Part shown: positions 1-10,400 of the stretch, piece by piece | How the letters are laid out: each line of letters begins with the position of its first letter | Numbering within the stretch: the stretch's first letter is position 1 | NCBI GenBank assembly: GCA_024220525.1 | Contig: JAMYWO010000043.1 | Location: forward strand, 194,461 to 209,806 | Direction of reading: 5' to 3' | DNA length: 15,346 nt | Source: Cochliopodium minus | Lineage: Eukaryota > Discosea > Himatismenida > Cochliopodiidae | Program-made: the position numbers and the translations under genes | Notes under the pieces: generated by a model | What the model was told of the DNA's origin: nothing | What the model saw: only the letters and a program-made list of their open reading frames with translations | The model's database searches: none

Positions 1-284
1 TTAAAAGAAGAAGGATTGACCAATGAGAAGCAAATCAAGAAGATATTTGTATTAGGATAACACAGAGGTCTTAATTTGTCATAATCTTCTTGGCCTGCAG
101 TATCAAATAATGAGTAATCTATTTTAACTTTATCAATAACAATATTCACAATGATTTCATCCAAAACTGTTGGGTTATAACTTGATGGTAGAGCATTTGT
201 TGTGTAAGAGTTGAATAACCATGTTTTACCAACAAATCCGTCTCCCACAACAACACATTTTACCTTTTGACTCTTTTTTCTCAT
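1..284 (-). CDS. Rho/Rac-family small GTPase, N-terminal part (3' end outside window)
   Basis: A membrane-associated GTP/GDP switch of the Rho family, which typically controls actin and cell shape. Ninety-four codons are visible from ATG at 284-282, with no intron. Seen: the P-loop GDGFVGKT (residues 14-21), switch I with PTVLDE carrying the Mg-binding Thr, the switch II motif [17 protein letters not shown] including the catalytic Gln, and the following [11 protein letters not shown] strand, which is typical of Rho rather than Ras, Rab or Arf. The start is supported by the family's short basic lead-in before KCVVVGDG. The NKxD and SAK motifs, the Rho insert and the CAAX box lie beyond the window edge, so subfamily and lipidation cannot be judged. 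Odd: Phe replaces the usual Ala between the P-loop glycine equivalent to G12 and the VGKT, and Trp follows the Thr where Cys or Ser is usual. Family call is firm; Rac versus Rho versus Cdc42 is open. Confidence 0.93.
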   Translation of the reverse strand, partial: MRKKSQKVKCVVVGDGFVGKTWLFNSYTTNALPSSYNPTVLDEIIVNIVIDKVKIDYSLFDTAGQEDYDKLRPLCYPNTNIFLICFSLVNPSSF

Positions 285-434
285 CAATTTATATTTTCAA
301 TTTTTTTATAATTTTAAAATTTTATAAACCTATTAAATTTGTATTTTCCAAAAATAGAAATTTAATTTAAATTTATAATGAAATTAAAAATATAAATAAA
401 TCAGAGAAAAGAGATTTTTTTTAAATAAAATAAT

Positions 435-2943
435 TTAGTTTAAATTTTTGGTATTATTGTCATCCAAGTTCAAATGATCAAGTAATTTGGACAACAAAAA
501 GAATCCACCAACAACCATACCAATGACACCAGCGTACTTCAATCTGTTAACTACTTTGTCTTGGTTTTTGGCCCTCTTGATTACTTGAGAGTAAGGGATA
601 GTTCTATTAAACAAAGTTTTGAAAAATTAATTGATTACAATTTAAATTAAAAAATTAAAATGAATTTCGGTTCTTAAAAATAAAAGATTAAACGGAAAAG
701 AAAAAATAAGTATTATGAAGTGAAGTTGAAAATTGAAATTAAAATAGTAATTAGAAAGAAAATTAAAAATTTGGAAAAAAAAAAATAAATGAAGAAAATT
801 TGAAAGAAAAATAAGAAAAACAAGATAAAAATATTTGAAAAACAAAAATAACTTTTTTAACAAGAAATTTAAATTAAAAAAAATTTAAATTAAAAAAAAT
901 TTAAATTAAAAAAAATTTAAATTAAAAAAAATTTAAATTAAAAAAAATTTTAAATACCTGAAGGAGACCATAGTGTACATAGGAATCCAGTTTTCTCTAA
1001 AACTAGAATGCAAGACATGATCCAAATACTTTCTAAACTTATAAGTAGAATGATTAACGTGGTCACGCATCTCCAAGTAGTTGTGGAAAGCCAAGTCTTG
1101 TATGGCATCTGCATCTTTCTTTCTCTCGTTGGTGTATTCGCAAATGGATCTCTCCAAGTTTCCTTCAAATCTTTCGATCAACTCATCCAAAATTTCTACG
1201 TCTTGCATAGAAGCATTCATACCTTTTAAAAAAAAGAAACAAAATTTTAAATCAAAAATAATACAATAAAATATTTTATTTTTTTTCTTTATAATTTCAT
1301 TTTTTATCATTTGTTTTATTTTTTATATTTTCATTTTTTAAATTATTTCATTGAAAATTTTTCATTAAACATTTAATATTTCAATGAACATGTTATTAGT
1401 TGTCATTAAATTTTTGTTCTCTTAAAATTTGTTTTTTATTTTTTAATTTTTATTTTTACCTTGACCATAGAAAGGTACAACAGCATGGGCAGCGTCTCCA
1501 ATCAAAACGATTTTGTCTTTGTAATGATGAGGAAAAGTTCTGACGGTGATGAGATTTCCGACGGGGTTTTTGATGTAGTCATCATAGAGATGATCTTTCA
1601 TCAACTCGAAAGCATCTGGGAAAATTTTGCTGAAAAAATCGTTAACGAAGCCACGTTTGAGTTCGTTTCTCTTTTTCTCGTCTTTTTCTCTTTGATTGAT
1701 CTCTTCTAATTGTCTGTTGGTATTATCGAAAGAAACTAAAAAAAAAAATTGTAGGTAAGAAAGAATCATAATCTTTATTTAATCGAATTTCTTTGTTCAT
1801 ATAATTTTTAAAATTTATTCTTATTAAAATAAAATAATAATTTAAATTTGAAATTTCAATCATCAAATCTTAATTTATTTTTTTCTTTTAAATTTCTATT
1901 GAAGGTTTTTTCTTTTTTTTTTTTTTTTTGAAAATTTTTTACTCTCACCAACAAAAGGCATGAACAAAGTGACAGTGAAAGATCCATCCAAGTTGGGAAG
2001 GGCGATCATCATGTACTGACCCCTAGGCCAGATGTGCAAAACATCATTTCTGATCCTCCACTTACCATTGGAATCAGGTTTGATGCACAACTCCTTGTAT
2101 CCATGTTCGATATAGAATTGCTTGCATTCGAATCTGAAGTAGGGATTTCCTGTCAATGATTGTCTCACTGAACTAAATGCTCCATCTGCTCCGATCAATA
2201 GATCATAATCTTTCACTATCTTGGGATCCTTCTTATCTAGTTCCAACATTGTGATATGATTTGTTCTCAGTGAGATATTCTCTGTTTTATGATTGAAGAA
2301 GAATTTGACACCTAATGATTCTGCTTCGTTCACTAGTAATTCGTTGATGTCTCTTCTTGATATGCTGTAGATGCTTTTGTGATTCACTGAATCATATTCT
2401 TGCTCGTCCAATTTCCCGTCGATGGAATGTATCAATCTCGCTTTCATTGGTAATGCCTTCTCCAACATCTTTTCATCCAATCCCACTTTCTATCAAATAA
2501 GCAAAAAAAAAGATTTGGTTAAAGGTATAAAAAAAATTATATCCTATACATCCTCTTATAATCAATCTATCCATTTAATAATCAATGAAAATAATTTATT
2601 ATCATCAAAGATATTGTTAAATAATTAAATTATATAGTAATCTATGAGAAGAAATTTCTTTATAAGAATGTTCATTCAAAATCTTTATTTTATATCACTC
2701 CTCTTATTCCAACAATTTAATTTTCTTTTAATATTTTTTTTTTACTCTTAATGCTGATAACCCTCTTTCAGATAATGCCAAATTGATTGATCTACCTTCA
2801 TATATCTCTGATTTTCTGAAATCTGGTCTTTTTTCATATACTTCCACTTTGTATTTTCTCAATTTGGACATATAAATAGCTGCCAATGCTCCAGCTAATC
2901 CTGCACCACAAATTATGATTCTTTTTTGTTTATTTTCTTCCAT
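435..2943 (-). CDS. kmo: Kynurenine 3-monooxygenase, complete, five exons
   Basis: FAD-dependent, NADPH- and O2-using hydroxylase that turns L-kynurenine into 3-hydroxykynurenine, normally anchored in the outer mitochondrial membrane. Exons (minus strand): 2943-2746, 2489-1943, 1735-1460, 1222-958, 603-435. All joins keep frame and give 484 residues, close to the human length. Seen: N-terminal FAD fold CGAGLAGALAA (about 12-22); GRSINLALSERG (50-61); HIWPRGQYMMIALPN and FTVTLFMPF; the second FAD motif [20 protein letters not shown], split by intron 3; MYTMVSF; and a C-terminal hydrophobic helix YAGVIGMVVGGFFLLSKLL, matching the family's membrane anchor. Donors are GTAAAA three times and GTATTT once. 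The exon 2 donor could instead be GTGAGA 6 nt earlier (exon end 1949), which also keeps frame and removes two residues. It is divergent with the Qb-SNARE at 3122, sharing a 178-bp upstream region. It implies an aerobic organism with a kynurenine branch of tryptophan breakdown. Confidence 0.96.
604..957. other. Intron 4 of kmo (354 nt), low complexity
   Basis: The longest intron of the kmo gene, with donor GTATTT at its 957 end and acceptor AATAG at its 604 end on the minus strand. It holds only A-rich (plus-strand) low-complexity sequence and a 16-bp tandem repeat beside the donor. Open frames inside it translate to Phe/Leu/Asn-rich strings without family similarity. No gene or RNA is seen. 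Confidence 0.85.
868..947. repeat. Tandem repeat, 16-bp unit, five perfect copies, in kmo intron 4
   Basis: Unit TTTAAATTAAAAAAAA begins at 868, 884, 900, 916 and 932, with a partial sixth start at 948. It lies directly next to the intron's donor site (956-957 on the minus strand). The core TTTAAA is palindromic. Perfect copies suggest recent expansion and possible length variation between strains. Confidence 0.95.
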
Positions 2944-3121
2944 TTTTTTTTTTAATTTTTTAAACCTCGAATATTTTCGACATCTTTAATAAATTTGCAA
3001 GATTATCAAGTTGGATTGGTTTTAAAAAAAAGGGAAGCAAAAAATATTTTCAATTTAATTTGATTGACAATTAATTAACAGAAAAAATAATTAATTAAAA
3101 ATAAATAAAATAAATTAAAAA

Positions 3122-4045
3122 ATGATGTATGATGATGGAGATTTTGAAGAATTAAATTACTATGGAAGAAAACTGGATATATTAATCAAGAATATGAAAG
3201 ATAAAATGGAAACTATTTTAAAGTATACAAATAACAAAAATCTAATTTATAAAGAAAAGGTAAACTTTGTTAAAAATTAATTCCCAGACCTTTCAAATTC
3301 TTATCCTAACTTAGTTGAACAACAAACTTAAGAAAGAATTAGAAAAAGCAAAAAATCATCTTGAATCATTCATTTTGGAAACCAGAAGATATGATGTGCA
3401 TAAAATTTTCAAAGAGGTTAATTTTTTAAATAAAATTAAATTGAAATTGAGCGAATTTAAAATATTAACAGAATTTAATTTCAAAAAAAGAGGATAGATT
3501 ATTATGAAAGTGAAGTAAACAAGGTGATATATTTCTTCAACAGCTCCGACTTGGATATTGGAGATGACATAGATATGATATTAAACTATGCACAAGAATA
3601 CAAAGACACCTTACTTGTTGAAAAGGGAGTTAGTATACAAGAAAGAATAATTAGTAGAATAGACAATCAACTAAAAGACATTAGTGAGTCAAAGGAAATA
3701 GCACAAGAAACAATTATACAATTAAGTATTCAAGGAGAAAAGTTAAAAAAAGTTGCAGATGATGTACAAAGTATTAGAGAAATTTTAAAACACAGGTATT
3801 TTTTATTTTAATTTTTATTTAATTATTTTTTTCATTTTAAAATTAGTGTGAAACAGTTAAGAGCTATTGCTAGAAACTTGGCAAAAGATTGGATTGTAAG
3901 AGCCTTTTGTTTCCTTGTTCTAGTTGCTTTGATAATTACTGTAATTGTTGTATTCGCTGTTCCTAACAAAAACAAAAATCCTTTTCAGTATTTAAATCCT
4001 GTGCCTGTAGGACCAACAACCCCATCCACAAAAATTAAAGATTGA
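3122..4045 (+). CDS. Qb-SNARE, NPSN/SNAP-25-N-like, tail-anchored (paralog 1), four exons
   Basis: Probable target-membrane SNARE giving one Gln helix to a fusion complex. Exons 3122-3259, 3315-3416, 3491-3795, 3847-4045 join in frame to 247 residues. Seen: an N-terminal helical region (EELNYYGRKL, then KKELEKAKNHLE), probably the regulatory helical bundle; a SNARE motif about 139-195 with ESKEIAQETIIQL followed by the zero-layer Gln Q161 in QGEKLKKV; then a basic-aromatic KDWIVR and one transmembrane helix about 201-222 with a short Pro-rich tail. The spacing ESK-x9-L-x2-QGE-x-L recalls the Qb helix of SNAP-25, while the membrane anchor recalls plant NPSN proteins. Vti1 is an alternative. 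Intron 1 ends CTAACTTAG with a good branch-point-like sequence. Intron 2 is less standard (donor GTTAAT, A-rich acceptor), but it is required to avoid stops and is matched by the intron in the neighbouring paralog. Confidence 0.85.
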
Positions 4046-4242
4046 AATTTTTAAAACAATCTTTCTCTTTGTTTAACTAAAATATTTATAAGAAATTCTT
4101 TGTATTCAATTTTTTTCTCTAAAATATATATATTTATAAAACATCCTTAATATTCGTCTAATTTGAATAAACAAGAGAATCTTCTTTTAGCTCATCTAAC
4201 TGAAAAATTATATGAAAAATAAAAAAATTGATAAAATATTTA

Positions 4243-5390
4243 ATGATATTACAAGGCGATATTGTAGACCTAGAGGAAATACAAATATATGGAAAGAAAT
4301 TGGAGAAAATTATGAATAAAATAAGGTTTGCGATTGAAAATGTGCCGATCAATCAAGAATTGCGAGAGAATGTAAATATAAAAAATTTCTTTAGAACGAA
4401 ATTTGAATATATATTCTTTGATTATCTTTTATTTCATTATCCATTAGTTCTCCAAACAATTGAGTAATCATTTGGTGAAAGCAAAATTATTACTCGAATC
4501 ATATTCTATGGAAGCACGTAAGAAAGGAGTCCCAGAAAGTTATAAAAAGGTAATATAGATCATTAGATAGAAATGGCTCAAATTATAATCCAACATACTT
4601 TTATTTTATATTTCTGTTAAATTTTAAATTAATTTTTAATTTTATATAAATAAAAAAAAAAAATGAATGATTGAATGAAATAGAAAAAAGAAGAGTACAG
4701 CAAAGAAATAAACGCTGCCATAAAATTTCTCAACAAATTTTCTGTTGAGGCAAATGGAGAAGGCAACGAAGACAATCCAATGGATCTGATAATAAAATAT
4801 GCAGATCAATACAAAGACGTTCAACTAATAGAAGTAAAAATAATTTTTTTAAAGAAATTTACAAAAAAATTAACTAAAAATTAAAAATTAAAAATTAAAA
4901 ATTAAAAATTAAAAATTAAAAATTAAAAATTAAAAATTAAAAATTAAAAATTAAAAATTAAAAATTAAAAAAATATTTTTTTTAGAAAGGAATAGAAGTT
5001 CAAGAACAGATTAAACAATCTTTACAAAGACAGATTCAAACGATTGAACAGTCTAAAATGATCGCCCAACAAACCATGATCGATTTGATGCACCAAGAAG
5101 AACAGCTGCAGAAAATAGTGAATGATGTGGAAGATATCAAAGGAGGAATGAAATTGGCGCAACAGCAACTTAAAGCTATTCTGAAAGGTCTTTTGAAAGA
5201 TTGGGTTGTTCGTTTTCTTTGTTTTCTTATCATTCTTGCTCTCATTGCTGTTGTCGTTTTAGTTTTTGTACTGCCAAAAAAAAATAACAATATCATTGTC
5301 ATCACTTCTTCGTCTTCTTCTCTCTTTCAAAATTTTGGACTGTTTCAGTGTTTTATTTATTTCTTTTTAATTCTTTTTTTTCACATGTAA
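4243..5390 (+). CDS. Qb-SNARE, NPSN/SNAP-25-N-like, tail-anchored (paralog 2), four exons
   Basis: Tandem paralog of the gene ending at 4045, starting 197 bp later in the same direction. Exons 4243-4371, 4448-4549, 4684-4833, 4986-5390 give 261 residues. It matches paralog 1 along its length: EEIQIYGKKLEKI, VKAKLLLESY, the acidic loop before KYADQYKD, EKGIEVQEQ, then the SNARE motif with EQSKMIAQQTMIDL and zero-layer Gln Q164 in QEEQLQKI, KDWVVR and a transmembrane helix about 204-226. Exon 2 is exactly 102 nt in both genes and the first two introns fall at equivalent points. The third intron, before KGIEVQE, is absent from paralog 1 and is filled by a 7-bp repeat. Paralog 1 has its own third intron later in the SNARE motif. 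After the anchor the protein has a Ser run and then a second hydrophobic stretch to the C-terminus, not shared with paralog 1. The ATG at 4243 was chosen because the homologous region begins there. Confidence 0.85.
4876..4966. repeat. AAAAATT microsatellite, 13 copies of 7 bp
   Basis: Perfect 7-bp repeat spanning 91 bp inside intron 3 of Qb-SNARE paralog 2 (intron 4834-4985). The TT dinucleotides recur every 7 bases from 4881 to 4965. It makes up 60 percent of this intron. Because the homologous site in paralog 1 has no intron, the repeat belongs to an intron gained in paralog 2 or lost from paralog 1. Confidence 0.97.
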
Positions 5391-5498
5391 AATTAAAAAT
5401 TTGTTAATAATATTCCCTTCAAAAAAAAACTTTTCTTTTCAAAAACAAAAATTTCTTTTTTCAAAAACTTTTTTTATAAATTTAATTAATAAAAAAAA

Positions 5499-7067
5499 AT
5501 GATGATCAATTATTATGACAAATATTTTTTCCTTTCTTTATTTCTCATTATTCTATCCAATTCCTATCAAATCAATCTATTCAACAAAATTGTGCCTGAT
5601 CCTTATATGGTAAAAAAAATAAATTATTTTTAATTGTATATTCAAATTTGCTTTGAAATACAAAGGATGAGATCTTCCATATACCTCAAACACAAAGATT
5701 TTGTAAATTTGATTTCACTTGGGATGATAAAATTACAACATTACCAGGATTATACTTTATTGGGATGCTCCAATCGATCATAATCTCAATATTCAATCTA
5801 AATTTGGATATATCAAATCTGAATTGTTCGATATTGGAATTAAGAAGCACCAATGGAGTATTATCGGTGATATTATACATCATAATCTATCAATTGTTGA
5901 GAACAAAGCTATCATCAATCAAATCCTCCTTCCTATCACTATCTCTATCGATCTTTCCCTTCTTGCACATTTTCAATTTTCTATATTACACTGATGTAGC
6001 CTCCTTACTATTTGTAATCACAAGCTGGAGGTTTTGTAATTCAAAAAATTACTACATAAGCTCAATTGTAAGTTCAAAACTTTAAATACAAAAAATTTAA
6101 AACAATTTTTTTTCAAACAGATTGGTGGTGTAGCAGTTTTTGTAAGACAGACAAACATTGTTTGGGTTCTATTTTTCGCACTGGATCATTTACTAGAAAT
6201 GAGCGAACAAAATAACTCGAAAACAAACATTTTTTCAGATATTTTTTCTTTCATAAAATTTGTCTTCTCTAATTTCTTTCAGATTTTGAAAAACTATTTA
6301 TTTTACATTTTTCTAACTTTGATTTTTTTCGCGTTTTTGATTTTGAATGGAGGCATAGTTGTTGGTGATAAAACTGCACATCAAGCTGTTCTTCATTTCC
6401 CTCAGTTTTTCTACTTTGCTGTCATTTCTCTATTTTTCATCTCCCCCACCTTCCTCTTCGAATATTTTTCCACTTTTTCTCTAAAAAAAATTTCTTTAAC
6501 AAAATCTTTCATTTTTATTTTAACATTTGTTCTCATTTCACTATTGTCATTATATTTTGTCAAAAACTATACGTAAAATTTTTGATTTTTTATTGATTTT
6601 TTAATTTTTTATTTATTAATTTTCAAATTTAATTTTTTTTTTTCTTAAGATTTGAGCATCTTTATTTGATTTCTGACAACCGACACTACACTTTCTACAT
6701 TTGGAAAAACTTGTTCAAAAAATTTCATCTTTTCAGATATTTCGCGGTTCCTTTCTACACTTTGAGCATCCTAACCATCTTTCACTCCCTCAGCTCAAAC
6801 ATCAACAGGAACTATAGTTCTTTAAGAAAGATCTTGTTTTTCGTTTCTGTTGCTGCTTCTTTGGTTCCTTCTCCTCTTCTTGAACCTCGTTACTTTATTG
6901 TTCCTTTTTTCATTTTGAGGATCAAATTCTTTTTCATTTTTAAAAACAATTGGAAATCTATTTTCTCTGAATTTCTCATTTACTTCTTCATCGACTTCTT
7001 TGTAATATACAACTTTCTATTCAATCCTTTTAAGAACGGTTTAGAGATATCCAGATTCATTTGGTGA
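5499..7067 (+). CDS. alg10: ALG10/DIE2 dolichyl-P-Glc alpha-1,2-glucosyltransferase, complete, four exons
   Basis: Multi-spanning ER enzyme that adds the third and last glucose to the dolichol-linked Glc3Man9GlcNAc2 N-glycan precursor. Exons 5499-5609, 5666-6067, 6121-6572, 6650-7067 join in frame to 460 residues, near the human length. Seen: an N-terminal hydrophobic segment; VPDPYMDEIFHIPQTQRFC (32-50) split by intron 1, followed by WDDKITTLPGLYF; RQTNIVW (180-186) just after intron 2; GGIVVGDKTAHQAVLHFPQ (248-266); ISDNRHYTFYIW after intron 3; LEPRYFIVPF; and the family's C-terminal RFIW. Many hydrophobic helices fit a GT-C fold. The acidic DE in the first lumenal loop is the expected catalytic region. 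It lies 108 bp after the Qb-SNARE on the same strand, with an A-rich leader before the ATG. The call is secure; the only soft point is the exact start, since two ATGs are adjacent. Confidence 0.96.
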
Positions 7068-7453
7068 TTTTTGTTTGTCTTTTTTTTTTTTTTTGATTGA
7101 TTCAATTAAAATTATCTTTATTATATAATTAATTTCCTCCACTATGAATAAAGAAGTAAAAAAACTTGAATATTCCTTAGAATCATCTAACAACCAAAAT
7201 TCCCTTTTGTTTTCTCTCAACAAATAAATTTTTTAAAAAAAAAAGTTGTTATCTTTATTTTTTTGAGATTATTTTTAAGTGAAAAATGATTTCTTTCTTT
7301 ATTTAATCTCAATCTCTTTTCATTTCTCTAATCAACAAAATAAAAATAAAAAAAAAATCAGAAAGATAGAATAAAGGGAACTGTTTTTTTTTTTCGGAAG
7401 AAAAGGATAACACTGATTAGAAATATCAATCGTATAATTATTATTTCACCACC
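7068..7453. other. Intergenic region, 386 bp, between alg10 and the PH-ankyrin gene
   Basis: AT-rich with long T runs just after the alg10 stop (7078-7094) and A/T runs near 7344-7354 and 7383-7395. It should hold the alg10 3' end and the promoter of the next gene. Minus-strand open frames here are short, biased in composition and without family similarity. No RNA gene or clear regulatory motif is seen. Confidence 0.7.
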
Positions 7454-10400
7454 ATGTTCTCTACATCTGAAGATGATAATTGTTTTAATCCACCAATCAT
7501 TAAAGAAGGTACAACTATAAAATATTTTTTCTTTCATCAAATAAACTATTCCTATTGAAAAAAAAAAAATATAAAATTAATTTCACTTTTTATTTAGGTT
7601 ATTTGGTATGTTGTTTGATTATATCAGTATTAAAATTCCTTTAATCGGATTTTTGATGAATTTTTTAATTTAAAATTAAATATGATTCAGTACAAGAAAA
7701 AAGTGAAGAAAAATTGGAAAATGAGATGGTTCGAGCTCAACAAGTACTATTTTAAGTATTTTGAGAAAACACAGGTAAAAATCAATTACCGAGGAATTTA
7801 AATTTATTCTTTTATTCGTTTTTATTCGTAAATTTCAAACATAAATAATGTGATTGATACAATACAATTTACTCTTTAATCAAAAAGAATACGATAATTC
7901 TTTAATTTGGAACCTTGATTTTTATATTTCTTTTTCAAAATTAAAATTTCAAATTCAGAATAGATAAATAATAATAATCAAAAGATATTATTCGATGATA
8001 AATCAATTTAGATACATAAAAGAGCATATATTCATAATTCATACTTTTTTTTTGGAGTGAATGTTTGATCACAGTTTATATAAAAAATAAAAAAAATTGA
8101 TCGTTTAATTTGATAATATATTGAATGAATAGAACAAGAAAGTTTTGAAAGGGAAAATAACATTAACAAAAGAAACCAAAGTACTGTACGATGTGGAATA
8201 TGCAAAGAAATATCAACAAAAAAAGCCAAAAAACGTGGAAGAGGGCTATAATCCCAAATACATCTTCAGCATGCAAATAAGCTCCAAAGATAAGAAATAT
8301 CTGATGATGACGAAATCAGAGGAAGAGATGACAACATGGATGAAAGAAATAATGAAGATATGCCAAAATCTAAAAGGATTAAATGAAAATCAGCGAAAAT
8401 TGAATCACATCGAAACTTTATTCAACGCCATTTGTTTAGATGACGCAGTAGAAGTATCTCAGGCTGTGGAAGGAGGAGCCAATGTGAATGCTAGTTTAAC
8501 AGAGAGGTCGGACATCAAGCCCCTTCACGTGGCTTGCACACAGGAAGTGATAAACCCGAAAATAATCGAGTTTTTGTTGAAAAGCAAGGCTGAAGTGAAT
8601 TCTAAAGCTACTTTTTTGTTTCACAACCCCCTAAACTTGCAAGATCAACTTCCCATCACTACTTTGTTGATAAATCCCAGCTTTAACAATTCTCTTATAA
8701 ACAGCGGAAATTATTTAAAAAATAGCGGAGGAAATAATTCAAAGAGTAGCGGAGGTATTAATAGTCCTTTAATTGGAACCAACAGCTTTTTAAATGGGAG
8801 TCCTGTTCTCTCAAAGTCCACTCATAGGGAACGATGGAGCAGTCCGACTGCCAGTGAACTCAGTCCTGTTTTTCGCATTACCACTCCCCGAAACAGCAAC
8901 CTCAAAAACATCAGTTTAATAGGGAGTACCAACATCAAGTATTCAAATAGCATTGATCATTTAACAATGTATTTAATTTAATAATTTTTTACTTCATTTT
9001 AAAATATTTTTTTATATCACTTTTTTCTGATTTTTTATTTTTTATTTATTACTTTATTAATTTTCATTTATTTTAGTTTTTTTTTTAAAAATAACACATT
9101 ATTTTTATTTTTCAATATTGTTGTAATATTTTTATTTTGGTTTATTTTTTATGAAATTAGTTAATTTTTTTTTTCATTATTTTTTTTTCATTATTTTTTT
9201 TTGAAGGAACGGGAAGAGAAAGAGTGATGAAAGCAACAGTGAGAGCAGCGAAAATGGTGTTTTGGTCAACTCAATGTTCACCTACCCCTACAATAACATC
9301 ATCCACAACAGCAACAATCTTGTCAAACCAGAGTTGAGAGACACTCTCAAAATCACTAAATCTCCTTTACACATCGCCTGTGAAAATCCTTCCATACAAA
9401 AAAAGGTTTTGGGTAAAAAAAAAAAAATAAAAATTTTAGTTTACACAAAATTTTCATTTTTCATATTTTTATTTTTCATATTTTATTTATATCATATTTT
9501 TTATTATTATTTTTTTTTTAAAATTTTTTTTTTTAAAATTTCTATTTCATATTTTATTTATATCATATTTTTTATTATTATTTTATTTTTTGTATTTTAT
9601 ATTTTATATTTTCATTTTATTTATATTACATTTTTTATTCTTATATCATATTTCATTCATATTTATATATTTTCAATTTTCATTCATATTTCATATTTAT
9701 ATATTTTATTTTTATTTTTTTTATTTTATTGTTATTTTATTTATATCATATTTATTATTATTATTTTTTTATTTTTATTTTATTAATTTATTAATTTATT
9801 ATTTATGAAATGCAGATTTGTTAGTGAACAGTGCAGGACAAATGGCGATTTTGATGGCAGATTCGCTCAATTATGACGCCATTTCCTATCTTTGTCTCAA
9901 CAACAAAGCAAGCAACGAAATCATTCTACATCTGCTCGGAAAAATAACTAAAAAAGATTGTTTTAAATCTCGTAAAAATGAAAATTTAAGAATTAAAATA
10001 AAAATAATGAAAAATAAAAAATAAAAATATAAAAAAATAAAAAAAAAATAAAATAATGAAAAAAATAAATTAACAAATATAAAAAAAAAATAAAATAATG
10101 AAAAAATAAAAATTAAAAAATAAAATAATGAATAAAATGAAAAATAAAAAATGAAAAAAAAAATAACAAATATAAAATTTTAATAGAACAAAAAAATTAA
10201 AAATACATATTTATTTAATTCGTATAGGTGCTCTCGATTTGTATATTCAAAGATTGGATGCAAAAACAAGTGTTTTGGAAGTTTTTTTGGAAAAGGGATT
10301 TGTTTTGGGGATGTTGCCTTCTAATGTTCCAAATCTAGAGTTGGCTCAAATGCTTCTTAAAAATAACTTGTGTAGTATAAGCGAAAGATCAAACGCGAAC

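Noticed and set aside
642-863. Phe/Leu/Asn-rich minus-strand open frame
   Set aside because: Lies inside kmo intron 4. Low-complexity AT sequence, no family similarity, and the kmo exons read across it.
1461-1709. Plus-strand open frame of 82 residues
   Set aside because: Antisense to kmo exon 3, which carries the conserved [10 protein letters not shown] motif.
435-2943. Stop codon reassignment, considered because frames break often
   Set aside because: Every break coincides with GT-AG intron borders. All exons are free of TAA, TAG and TGA, and genes end in TAA or TGA at expected lengths.
868-4966. CRISPR-like array from the regular repeats
   Set aside because: The repeats are contiguous AT microsatellites without spacers, located in introns of a eukaryotic genome.
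5036-5305. Minus-strand open frame of 89 residues
   Set aside because: Antisense shadow of the SNARE motif and membrane anchor of Qb-SNARE paralog 2.
7041-7540. Two short minus-strand open frames after alg10
   Set aside because: Composition-driven, no similarity. One overlaps the alg10 end, the other the start of the PH-ankyrin gene.
9413-9786. Long Phe/Ile/Tyr string that looks like a membrane protein
   Set aside because: It is the translation of T-rich intron 5 of the PH-ankyrin gene. Proper GT-AG borders restore the ankyrin repeat.
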